From: Bacteroidales bacterium UBA2559 | Lineage (GTDB): Bacteria; Bacteroidota; Bacteroidia; Bacteroidales; Bacteroidaceae | DNA: 6,092 nt | Assembly (NCBI GenBank): GCA_002340405.1 | Contig: DDLZ01000111.1 | Location: forward strand, 1-6,092 | Direction: 5' to 3' | Shown here: one piece after another, positions 1 through 6,092 of the stretch | How positions within the stretch are numbered: the stretch's first letter is position 1 | Layout of the letters: each line of letters opens with the position of its first letter | Program-made: the position numbers and the translations under genes | The notes under the pieces: generated by a model | The model's input: only the letters and a program-made list of their open reading frames with translations | What the model was told of the DNA's origin: nothing | Databases searched by the model: none

Positions 1-624
1 CTTATATCCAATGCTCCCATTGACAGGGAGACGGCCGAAGGAATAAACAAAATTTTCTTTGAAGTTATAATAGCTCCCGACTACGATCTTGGGGCGCTTG
101 AGATTCTCGGGCAGAAAAAGAATCGCATAATCCTGATCCGCAAGGAGTGTAGCTTGCCTTCAAAAATGGTGCGTACAGCCTTGAACGGGGTGCTTATACA
201 GGAGAGGGACTTGAAAAAAGAGACTCCCGACGATCTTAAAATAGTCACTTCACGCCGGCCTTCGCAGGATGAGATTGAGGATATGCTGTTTGCCAACAAA
301 ATCGTAAAGAACAGTAAGAGCAATTCAATAGTATTTGCGCGCGGGAAACAGTTGTTGGCCAGCGGAATGGGACAGACCTCCAGAGTTGATGCGCTGAAGC
401 AGGCAGTGGAGAAGGCCCGCGGATTCGGCTTTACGCTTGACGGAGCTGCAATGGCGAGTGACGCTTTCTTCCCATTCCCTGACTGTGTGGAGCTTGCCGA
501 CAAGGCCGGAGTAAAGAATGTGATCCATCCGGGCGGTTCGATACGCGACCAGGAGTCGGTAGATTATTGTGAGAACCATGGAATGACCATGGCAATAACC
601 GGCTTTAGACATTTCAAACATTGA
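1..624 (+). CDS. purH: Bifunctional AICAR transformylase/IMP cyclohydrolase, C-terminal part (5' end outside window)
   Basis: This is the last 207 residues of PurH, which formylates AICAR with 10-formyl-tetrahydrofolate and closes the ring to give IMP, the final two steps of cytosolic de novo purine synthesis. The reading frame is open from base 1 and ends at TGA 622-624. Only the AICAR transformylase domain is represented; the N-terminal cyclohydrolase domain and the catalytic Lys-His pair of the transformylase lie upstream of the window. Family hallmarks seen, numbered within the fragment, are KSNSIVFARG (about 106-115), GMGQTSRVD (122-130), ASDAFFPFPD (152-161), PGGSIRD (177-183) and the terminal RHFKH. 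These align closely with the end of E. coli PurH as I recall it, so the C-terminus is complete. Bacterial PurH is usually a little over 500 residues, so roughly 60% is missing to the left. The gene lies 26 nt upstream of mreB on the same strand, which suggests shared transcription. Confidence 0.96.
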   Translation, partial: LISNAPIDRETAEGINKIFFEVIIAPDYDLGALEILGQKKNRIILIRKECSLPSKMVRTALNGVLIQERDLKKETPDDLKIVTSRRPSQDEIEDMLFANKIVKNSKSNSIVFARGKQLLASGMGQTSRVDALKQAVEKARGFGFTLDGAAMASDAFFPFPDCVELADKAGVKNVIHPGGSIRDQESVDYCENHGMTMAITGFRHFKH

Positions 625-650
625 TTGAAAACTTTTAATACTGAAATAAA
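625..650 (+). other. purH-mreB spacer: A/T-rich leader without Shine-Dalgarno
   Basis: This 26-nt gap is the largest in the window. It is A/T-rich and contains no GGAGG-like sequence before the mreB start, which fits the weak use of Shine-Dalgarno pairing in Bacteroidota. No hairpin followed by a T-run is visible, so no intrinsic terminator separates purH from mreB. No convincing Bacteroides-type promoter (TTTG at -33 with TAnnTTTG at -7) can be read here either. An in-frame TGA at 642-644 closes the mreB frame upstream and so limits where translation of mreB can begin. Confidence 0.5.
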
Positions 651-1676
651 TTGGGACTTTTTTCATTAACACAGGAACTTGCAATGGATCTTGGCACTGC
701 CAATATCATCATTATGCATAATGATAAGATTATAGTCAATGAACCTTCTATAATAGCTATTAGTAATAAGTCAAATAAGATGGTTGCAGTGGGTAATCAG
801 GCCAAACTCATGTATGAAAAGACTAACAAGGATCTAAGGGTTGTCCGACCGTTGAGAAACGGCGTAATAGCTGACTTCGATGCATGTGAGCAGTTGATGC
901 GTGGCCTTATAGGAATGGTTGATACCGGCCGCCGCCTCTTTTCTCCCTCCTTGAAGATGGTTATCGGCGTCCCTTCAGGAAGCACTGAGGTCGAGTTACG
1001 TGCAGTGCGCGATTCGGCCGAGCATGCCGGAGGACGTGAGGTCTATATGTTATTCGAACCTATGGCCGCAGCAATAGGAATAGGAATTGACGTGTTGGCC
1101 CCTGAAGGGAATATGATTGTCGATATAGGCGGTGGTACGACCGAGATTGCCATCATATCTTTGGGTGGGTTGGTGTCCAACATTTCGGTCAAGGTGGCAG
1201 GCGATGATTTCACTGCCGATATCCAGGAATATATGGGCCGTCAGCACAATGTGAAGGTCAGTGAACGTATGGCTGAACGTATCAAGATAAATGTCGGCGC
1301 CGCCATGACCGAGCTTGATGAAGATGAAGCGCCTGAGGATTACATTGTGAGCGGACCGAATAGGATTACGGCGCTTCCTATGTCAATTCCGGTCTGTTAT
1401 CAGGAGATCGCACATTGTCTGGACCGTTCCATATCAAAGCTTGAGTCGGCGATACTCAATTCACTTGAAAATACTCCTCCCGAACTCTATGCGGATATAC
1501 TCAAGAACGGGATCTATCTTTCGGGCGGCGGTTCCATGCTGCGCGGCATAAGCAGGCGTCTGTCAGATAAGATAGGTATTGAATTTCATATAGCCAACGA
1601 ACCTTTGTTAAGTGTGGCAAGAGGCACAGGTATAGCACTCAAAAATGTTGACCGGTTCCCATTTCTCATGAGATAA
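651..1676 (+). CDS. mreB: Rod shape-determining protein MreB (actin-like ATPase), TTG start
   Basis: MreB is a bacterial actin homologue that polymerises on the inner face of the membrane and orients the elongation machinery. The 341-residue length is typical. Residues 1-11 (MGLFSLTQELA) form the probable membrane-binding amphipathic N-terminus. Phosphate-binding motifs DLGTAN (13-18) and DIGGGTTE (158-165), the FEPMAAAIG segment with the likely catalytic Glu136, and the adenosine motif LSGGGSMLRG (290-299) are all present. The start is taken as TTG 651: an in-frame TGA at 642-644 leaves only AAT-AAA before it. The first ATG in frame (684) would remove the MGLFSxTQE stretch that I recall being conserved in Bacteroidales MreB. 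The wording IGIGIDV, in place of the IGAGLPV usual in proteobacteria, and VAGDDFTADI resemble Bacteroidales MreB. It is the first gene of the elongasome cluster, and mreC follows 12 nt after its stop. Confidence 0.97.
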   Translation: MGLFSLTQELAMDLGTANIIIMHNDKIIVNEPSIIAISNKSNKMVAVGNQAKLMYEKTNKDLRVVRPLRNGVIADFDACEQLMRGLIGMVDTGRRLFSPSLKMVIGVPSGSTEVELRAVRDSAEHAGGREVYMLFEPMAAAIGIGIDVLAPEGNMIVDIGGGTTEIAIISLGGLVSNISVKVAGDDFTADIQEYMGRQHNVKVSERMAERIKINVGAAMTELDEDEAPEDYIVSGPNRITALPMSIPVCYQEIAHCLDRSISKLESAILNSLENTPPELYADILKNGIYLSGGGSMLRGISRRLSDKIGIEFHIANEPLLSVARGTGIALKNVDRFPFLMR

Positions 1677-1688
1677 TGTTTTACGGCC

Positions 1689-2498
1689 GTGCGTTCTCTT
1701 CTGGATTTTATAGTCAAATACAGTTACGTTTTTCTGTTTATTCTTTTGGAGAGCGTATCGCTAGCCCTGCTTTTTGGTTCCAATGAGCGTCAAAGGATGG
1801 CTTTCATGACATCGGCCGGCCGCTTTTCCGGTTCAATATTGGAATGGAGATCGGATGTAAAGAGCTATTTCGGACTCAGGAAAGAGAATGAAAAGCTGGC
1901 TTATGAGAATGCCATGCTCAGGTCAAGACTCAATACAGTATTGGATAATATTGAGGTTGAATCCCTCTTTTCCCGTATAGAAGGAGATTATGCAGTAGCG
2001 CGGGTAATTGACAATTCAGTCCGAAAGGATGACAACTATATAACCATAAACAAAGGCCGCGCCGACGGCATAGAGAGAGGAATGGGAGTCTTTGATTCTC
2101 GGGGCGTGATAGGTGTTGTAATGCTGCCGGGCAAGAAATATTCCATTGTGCTTCCGGTACTCAACGGCAGGAGCAGTATCAGCTGCAAGATTTCGGGCAG
2201 TAACAGTTTCGGTTTTCTGGAATGGTACGGAGGTAATCCTTACATGGCCTATATTGTGGATATGCCTTTTCATACCGATATTAACCCCGGCGACACGGTG
2301 GTGACAAGCGGATTTTCATCGGCTTTTCCCGAGAATATTCCGGTGGGCATTGTCGAATCGGTCGAGGAAGAGCAACTCAACTATATGCTCAGGTTGACAG
2401 TCTCCCTTTTTGCCGATATGAGTGATATCCGATGGGTTTATGTCAATACACACGGGCAGGATCCCGAACCGGAAGAACTAAAGGAGGAATTACAATAA
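1689..2498 (+). CDS. mreC: Rod shape-determining protein MreC, GTG start
   Basis: MreC is a bitopic inner-membrane protein whose periplasmic part contacts PBP2 and promotes RodA-PBP2 activity in the elongasome. The 269-residue product has a short cytoplasmic N-terminus, one membrane helix (about 11-30), a probable coiled coil rich in Lys/Glu/Leu (about 60-88), then a beta-rich periplasmic domain (about 100-252). The last contains NKGRADGIERGMGVF (121-135) and GDTVVTSGFSSAFPENIPVG (201-220), both characteristic of the family. The tail (about 257-269) is strongly acidic. The GTG at 1689 is chosen because the frame is closed by the mreB stop TAA itself (1674-1676, same frame) and no ATG lies between; the resulting MRSLLDFIVKY start matches the family. 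No Shine-Dalgarno is seen. It sits 12 nt after mreB and 7 nt before mreD, so translation is probably coupled. Confidence 0.95.
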   Translation: MRSLLDFIVKYSYVFLFILLESVSLALLFGSNERQRMAFMTSAGRFSGSILEWRSDVKSYFGLRKENEKLAYENAMLRSRLNTVLDNIEVESLFSRIEGDYAVARVIDNSVRKDDNYITINKGRADGIERGMGVFDSRGVIGVVMLPGKKYSIVLPVLNGRSSISCKISGSNSFGFLEWYGGNPYMAYIVDMPFHTDINPGDTVVTSGFSSAFPENIPVGIVESVEEEQLNYMLRLTVSLFADMSDIRWVYVNTHGQDPEPEELKEELQ

Positions 2499-2505
2499 TC
2501 AGCTT

Positions 2506-3030
2506 ATGGAACCGGTTTCTTTTCTTAGACGATTTGGATTGATGGTGGGACTGGTGCTGTTGCAGGTTCTAATACTTAACCGGATATCTCTGTTCGGATA
2601 TGCCACTCCTATGTTCTATATCTGGTTCATAGTCCGCTTTGAAAGTTCTATGACCAGAAACGCCATGCTGATATGGGGTTTCTTTATAGGGATTGTGATA
2701 GACATGTTTACCGGAACCCCCGGCCTTAACGCAGCATGTTCTACCATATTGGCCTTATTACAGCCAAAGATTGTAACATTATTTCTCTCTAAGGACCGTC
2801 GTGATATTGTTGTCCCGAGCCGGGATACTATGGGAGGCGGACCTTTAGCCGGTTATCTGTTTTTGACGACACTGGTACACCATACATTTTATTTCATTTT
2901 TCGCAGCATTCCCCTTGGGGACTGGACGGTACTTATGGCAAAAATCGTTTTCAGCACATTGTTGACTTTCCTTATAATGTTGGCGGTGGGAATGTCTGCT
3001 GACAGATCGGATAAGAGACGCTCATTATAG
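2506..3030 (+). CDS. mreD: Rod shape-determining protein MreD
   Basis: MreD is a small polytopic inner-membrane protein of the elongasome. Its exact biochemical role is unsettled, but it works with MreC and is needed for rod growth. The product is 174 residues, a usual length, and about six hydrophobic segments can be read (roughly 11-27, 31-44, 53-70, 75-94, 113-131, 141-162). The G-x-x-x-D-x-F segment in the third helix (GIVIDMF, 62-68) is typical of MreD. A charged, glycine-rich loop (about 95-112) separates helices four and five, and the C-terminus is basic (DKRRSL). The identification rests on position between mreC and mrdA plus topology, since MreD is poorly conserved. ATG 2506 is the only plausible start. 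An AAGGAGG at 2481-2487, inside the end of mreC, lies 18 nt upstream, which is too far for a standard ribosome binding site. The stop TAG overlaps the next gene's start by one base. Confidence 0.92.
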   Translation: MEPVSFLRRFGLMVGLVLLQVLILNRISLFGYATPMFYIWFIVRFESSMTRNAMLIWGFFIGIVIDMFTGTPGLNAACSTILALLQPKIVTLFLSKDRRDIVVPSRDTMGGGPLAGYLFLTTLVHHTFYFIFRSIPLGDWTVLMAKIVFSTLLTFLIMLAVGMSADRSDKRRSL

Positions 3031-4874
3031 TGAAGAGTTACAGGTTTGACAATAGGAAATTCGTTATCGGCTTCATGGTGATTTTCGTGGTGCTGGCATA
3101 TATTATACGTCTGTTCAACATACAGATTCTGGACAAACGATATAGCAGGTCGGCCAGCAGCAACGCTCTGTACAACAGGACTGTGTTTCCGGTCAGAGGT
3201 GTCATATATGACCGTGACGGGCAGATACTTGTAGGAAACAGTCCCTCTTATGATGTCATAGTCACTATGCGGAATGTAGCCGACCTTGATACTTTGAGCT
3301 TTTGTCGTTCGCTTAACATCACCAGAGAGTATTTTGACAGCCGTATGTCCGATATCAGGGATATTAGAAAGAATCCGGGTTATTCGTCATATACCCGTCA
3401 GATTTTCATGTCCCAACTCTCAGTTGAGGAGATATCGGACTTTCGTGAGAACCTCTTTATGTACAACGGTTTTGAGATAGATTTTCGTTCGCTGAGGACC
3501 TACAGCCATCCTGTTGCCGCGCATCTGCTGGGCGATATGGGTGAGGTCTCCAAGAGTGATATAGAATTGGATGACTTTTATATGCAGGGTGATCTCATAG
3601 GAAAACAGGGGGTGGAAAAGTATTATGAAAAGATTCTTAGAGGAGAGAAAGGCGTTGAAGTTATGCTCAGAGATGCCTACGGGCGTATTCAGGGCAGTTA
3701 CAGTGACGGTGCTATGGATGTGGCGCCGGTAGCGGGAAAGAGTGTTGAACTCAGCCTTGATGTAAAGTTGCAGGCACTTGGCGAAATGCTCATGCAGAAT
3801 AAGATAGGCAGTATAGTGGCTATCGAGCCTGAAACAGGTGAGATTCTCTGTATGGTATCGGCGCCTACTTTCGACCCTTCAGATCTGGTGGGCCGTCATC
3901 GCGGAGAAAAATATCAGGCATTGGCTGCAAGAAGCGACAAACCTTTGCTCAATAGGGCAATCCAGGGCACATATCCGCCCGGTTCCACCTTTAAGACAAC
4001 TCAGGCGCTTACCTTCCTTCAGGAGGGCATTGTTGACACCCGGACCCTTTTCACGTGTAACGGAGGTTTTGTCGCAAGAGGTTTGAGGGTTGCCTGCCAT
4101 GCCCATTCTTCACCTATATCTCTGATCCCTGCCATTGCCACTTCGTGTAACGCATACTTTTGCTGGGGATATTATAGGATGATAGGTGCCGAAAAGTATG
4201 GCACACCGCAAAAGGCGCTGACCGTTTGGAAGGACTACATGGTCGATATGGGATTCGGTTACACTTTAGGCGTTGACCTGCCGGGCGAGGCGCGCGGCAT
4301 GATCCCCAATTCGGAATATTATGACAGACATTACAACCGTTCGTGGAACGGACTTACCACAATAAGCAACTCCATTGGTCAGGGCGAGGTTACCCTTACC
4401 CCTTTGCAGATAGCCAATCTTGGAGCAACCATAGCAAACCGCGGTTATTATATCACCCCTCATGTGGTAAGAGGTATCGAAGGGCAGGAGTTGGATTCAC
4501 TCTACACGGTACGTCATCGTGTAAGTGTGGACAGCACCAATTATGAAAAGGTGGTGGAGGGTATGCGTTTGTCTGTTCTTGAAGGAACATGCCGCTCGGC
4601 AAATACCACGGCCTATCAGGTATGCGGAAAGACCGGAACGGCACAGAACAGGGGTATAGACCATTCGGTCTTTATGGGGTTTGCCCCCATGGACAAACCC
4701 AAGATAGCGATTGCCGTTTATGTTGAGAACGGCGGATTCGGAGCCGTGTACGGCGTGCCGATAGGCGCTTTGATGATAGAGCAATATCTGACCGGCGGAC
4801 TGTCACAGGAGAGTATGATCAGAGCTGAAGCATTTTCAAACAGGATTATTGATTATGGTATCGAGGAACGTTGA
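3030..4874 (+). CDS. mrdA: Penicillin-binding protein 2 (elongasome transpeptidase), GTG start
   Basis: PBP2 is the class B transpeptidase that cross-links glycan strands made by RodA during elongation, and is a beta-lactam target. The 614-residue protein has a short cytoplasmic tail, one membrane anchor (about 11-29), an N-terminal pedestal domain containing RGVIYDRDG (56-64) and GKQGVE (191-196), then the transpeptidase domain. The catalytic triad motifs are complete: S319-T-F-K322 (nucleophile Ser319), S372-C-N374 and K534-T-G-T537. [11 protein letters not shown] precedes the KTG motif as expected, and NGGFG follows it. Cys343, Cys356, Cys373, Cys378 and Cys532 lie in or near the active-site region. 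The start is GTG 3030, which shares its G with the mreD stop (TAGTG); the product opens [11 protein letters not shown], with the anchor at the expected distance. The 3' end overlaps rodA by 20 nt, supporting coupled expression of the partner pair. PBP3/FtsI is unlikely, because the gene sits between mreD and rodA. Confidence 0.96.
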   Translation: MKSYRFDNRKFVIGFMVIFVVLAYIIRLFNIQILDKRYSRSASSNALYNRTVFPVRGVIYDRDGQILVGNSPSYDVIVTMRNVADLDTLSFCRSLNITREYFDSRMSDIRDIRKNPGYSSYTRQIFMSQLSVEEISDFRENLFMYNGFEIDFRSLRTYSHPVAAHLLGDMGEVSKSDIELDDFYMQGDLIGKQGVEKYYEKILRGEKGVEVMLRDAYGRIQGSYSDGAMDVAPVAGKSVELSLDVKLQALGEMLMQNKIGSIVAIEPETGEILCMVSAPTFDPSDLVGRHRGEKYQALAARSDKPLLNRAIQGTYPPGSTFKTTQALTFLQEGIVDTRTLFTCNGGFVARGLRVACHAHSSPISLIPAIATSCNAYFCWGYYRMIGAEKYGTPQKALTVWKDYMVDMGFGYTLGVDLPGEARGMIPNSEYYDRHYNRSWNGLTTISNSIGQGEVTLTPLQIANLGATIANRGYYITPHVVRGIEGQELDSLYTVRHRVSVDSTNYEKVVEGMRLSVLEGTCRSANTTAYQVCGKTGTAQNRGIDHSVFMGFAPMDKPKIAIAVYVENGGFGAVYGVPIGALMIEQYLTGGLSQESMIRAEAFSNRIIDYGIEER

Positions 4875-6092
4875 TGTTTTGGGTAAACTGGACTGGCTGA
4901 CCGTATTGCTCTTCCTGGCCATTGCCGTATGCGGATGGTTAAGTGTTTGCGGTGCGAGTGCAGACATAGAAAACCCTGATCTGCTTTCGTTTGCCACACG
5001 TTCCGGCAAACAGATGGTCTGGATAATATTGGCATTTGTCATTGCGGCGGTTGTACTCTCTATCAGTCAGAATGTCTTTTACAACTATTCTTACCTAATC
5101 TATATAGTTTTAATACTGCTGCTGATAGTCACAATCTTTGTGGCCGAGGATACGAAGGGTTCCCGTTCGTGGCTCAAGCTTGGTCCGTTGAGTTTTCAGC
5201 CTGCCGAATTTGCCAAATTTGCAACGGCTCTGGCTCTTGCCAAATTCGTGGGTCATTATGACTTCAGTATGGAGCGGCTTAAAGATGTACTGATTGCGGC
5301 AGGTATTATTATGTTGCCTATTGTACTCATAATTTTTCAGAATGAAACCGGGTCGGCTCTTGTCTATCTGGCTTTCCTGCTTGTCCTTTACAGGGAGGGT
5401 ATGTCGGGAAATGTGCTGCTGATAGGGTTTTGTGCAGTACTTTTTTTCGTTCTGGGTATAAAGTTCGGCAGCGTCACTATGGCCGGCCAGCCATACGATG
5501 TGGGTTCGTTACTGGTCCTGGGCATCATACAGGCAATAACCGTAATATTGGCATGGAACCTTTTGCGTGACAAGAAGTTAGGCATAAAACTGCTTATTCT
5601 GGAATTTGGTGTGACACTGTTGGGTCTCTCTTTCTCTTTGCTGGTAATACCCTTCAAAGTTACCTGGCTTCAATTGGCCCTGATAATTTTATCGGCAATC
5701 TATCTTATCTTCTACGCTCTCAAGAATATGGTAAAAAGTTATATTCTTATAGCACTGTTCGCACTCTGCTCGACAGGATACTTCTTTTCGGTCGATTATG
5801 TTTTTGATAAAATGCTGCGTCCGCATCAGCGCACCAGAATAAACGTAATTTTGGGTCTTGAAGATGATCCGCTTGGAAAAGGGTATAATGTAAACCAGTC
5901 GTTGATAGCTATAGGAAGCGGAGGCCTGACGGGAAAAGGTTTTATGAAAGGGACTCAAACCAAACTGAAGTATGTTCCCGAGCAGGATACGGATTTCATA
6001 TTTTGCACTATCGGTGAAGAGGGTGGATTTATAGGATCGACGATTATCCTTCTTCTCTACATGAGTTTGCTCTTGCGACTTATTGTAGTGGC
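4855..6092 (+). CDS. rodA: Peptidoglycan glycosyltransferase RodA (SEDS family), 3' end outside window
   Basis: RodA is the SEDS polymerase that joins lipid II into glycan strands, acting as a complex with PBP2. The frame is open to the window edge and gives 412 residues; the C-terminus is missing. Recognisable SEDS motifs, in order: [21 protein letters not shown] (102-122, conserved Glu118), QNETGS (162-167), RPHQRTRI (322-329), [20 protein letters not shown] (338-357), GKGFMKGTQ (360-368) and PEQDTDFIF (375-383), where Asp380 matches the catalytic Asp of E. coli RodA (D262). The stretch between Glu118 and Asp380 is about 110 residues longer than in E. coli, because of extra hydrophobic segments (about 205-320). 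ATG 4855 overlaps mrdA by 20 nt and gives a start ([14 protein letters not shown]) resembling Bacteroidales RodA. An AGGA at 4842-4845 precedes it by 9 nt. TTG 4879 is a weaker alternative start. FtsW is less likely given the context beside PBP2. Confidence 0.95.
   Translation, partial: MVSRNVDVLGKLDWLTVLLFLAIAVCGWLSVCGASADIENPDLLSFATRSGKQMVWIILAFVIAAVVLSISQNVFYNYSYLIYIVLILLLIVTIFVAEDTKGSRSWLKLGPLSFQPAEFAKFATALALAKFVGHYDFSMERLKDVLIAAGIIMLPIVLIIFQNETGSALVYLAFLLVLYREGMSGNVLLIGFCAVLFFVLGIKFGSVTMAGQPYDVGSLLVLGIIQAITVILAWNLLRDKKLGIKLLILEFGVTLLGLSFSLLVIPFKVTWLQLALIILSAIYLIFYALKNMVKSYILIALFALCSTGYFFSVDYVFDKMLRPHQRTRINVILGLEDDPLGKGYNVNQSLIAIGSGGLTGKGFMKGTQTKLKYVPEQDTDFIFCTIGEEGGFIGSTIILLLYMSLLLRLIVV

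Noticed and set aside
625..650. Possible Bacteroides-type promoter (TAATACTG) before mreB
   Set aside because: It matches the TAnnTTTG element poorly and has no properly spaced TTTG; A/T-rich chance similarity is more likely.
81..684. Open minus-strand frames opposite purH (up to about 140 codons)
   Set aside because: They lie fully or almost fully antisense to a well-conserved PurH sequence, show no recognisable domain and have low-complexity Ser/Leu/Phe composition typical of antisense shadows.
1676..1786. ATG overlapping the mreB stop (TAATG), opening a different frame
   Set aside because: It gives only about 36 codons before TGA, with no MreC-like sequence; the mreC frame is the one from GTG 1689, with its membrane helix and family motifs.
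2481..2487. AAGGAGG, a perfect Shine-Dalgarno-like sequence before mreD
   Set aside because: It is 18 nt from the mreD ATG, no start codon lies at the proper distance, and it simply encodes Lys-Glu-Glu at the acidic end of MreC. Bacteroidota rarely rely on such sites.
4874..4900. TGATG at the mrdA stop, a classic-looking coupled start
   Set aside because: The ATG opens a frame that hits TGA after eight codons; RodA is encoded in a different frame from ATG 4855.
5388..5958. Minus-strand open frames opposite rodA
   Set aside because: The plus strand encodes continuous RodA with intact SEDS motifs; the antisense translations resemble no family and are explained by the codon bias of the real gene.
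1..6092. A hidden novel system, mobile element, CRISPR array or RNA gene
   Set aside because: All but about 45 bases are explained by six conserved housekeeping genes in one direction. No direct-repeat array, transposon end, tRNA-like fold or foreign-looking composition was seen.

Overview
This window looks like ordinary chromosomal core from a Bacteroidota bacterium, most likely of the order Bacteroidales. The evidence is the gene order (purH, then mreB-mreC-mreD-mrdA-rodA), MreB and PBP2 wording that resembles the Bacteroides/Prevotella/Muribaculaceae group, an enlarged RodA, and A/T-rich start regions mostly without Shine-Dalgarno sequences. The taxon below order level cannot be fixed by eye.

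Layout: all genes lie on the + strand and nearly every base is coding. Positions 1-624 are the 3' part of purH (last two steps of IMP synthesis). After a 26-nt gap comes the rod/elongasome cluster: mreB (651-1676, TTG start), mreC (1689-2498, GTG start), mreD (2506-3030), mrdA encoding PBP2 (3030-4874, GTG start) and rodA (4855 to the window edge, 3' end missing). Gene spacings are +26, +12, +7, -1 and -20 nt. This packing, with no terminator-like hairpin seen between genes, suggests one transcript with translational coupling, probably entered from upstream of or within purH.

How the genes work together: MreB forms membrane-bound actin-like filaments. MreC and MreD link these to the periplasmic and membrane synthesis machinery. 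RodA polymerises lipid II into glycan strands and PBP2 cross-links them. Together they make the lateral wall during elongation. All catalytic motifs that fall inside the window are intact (MreB nucleotide-binding motifs; PBP2 SxxK, SxN and KTG; RodA catalytic Asp), and no frameshift or pseudogene is seen.

I found no mobile element, CRISPR array, RNA gene or undescribed system. The points worth a second look are modest: non-ATG starts on three of the five elongasome genes, a RodA with about 110 extra membrane-embedded residues compared with E. coli, a Glu where E. coli RodA has a conserved Asp, a cysteine cluster around the PBP2 active site, and a purine-biosynthesis gene fused in tandem to a cell-shape operon.
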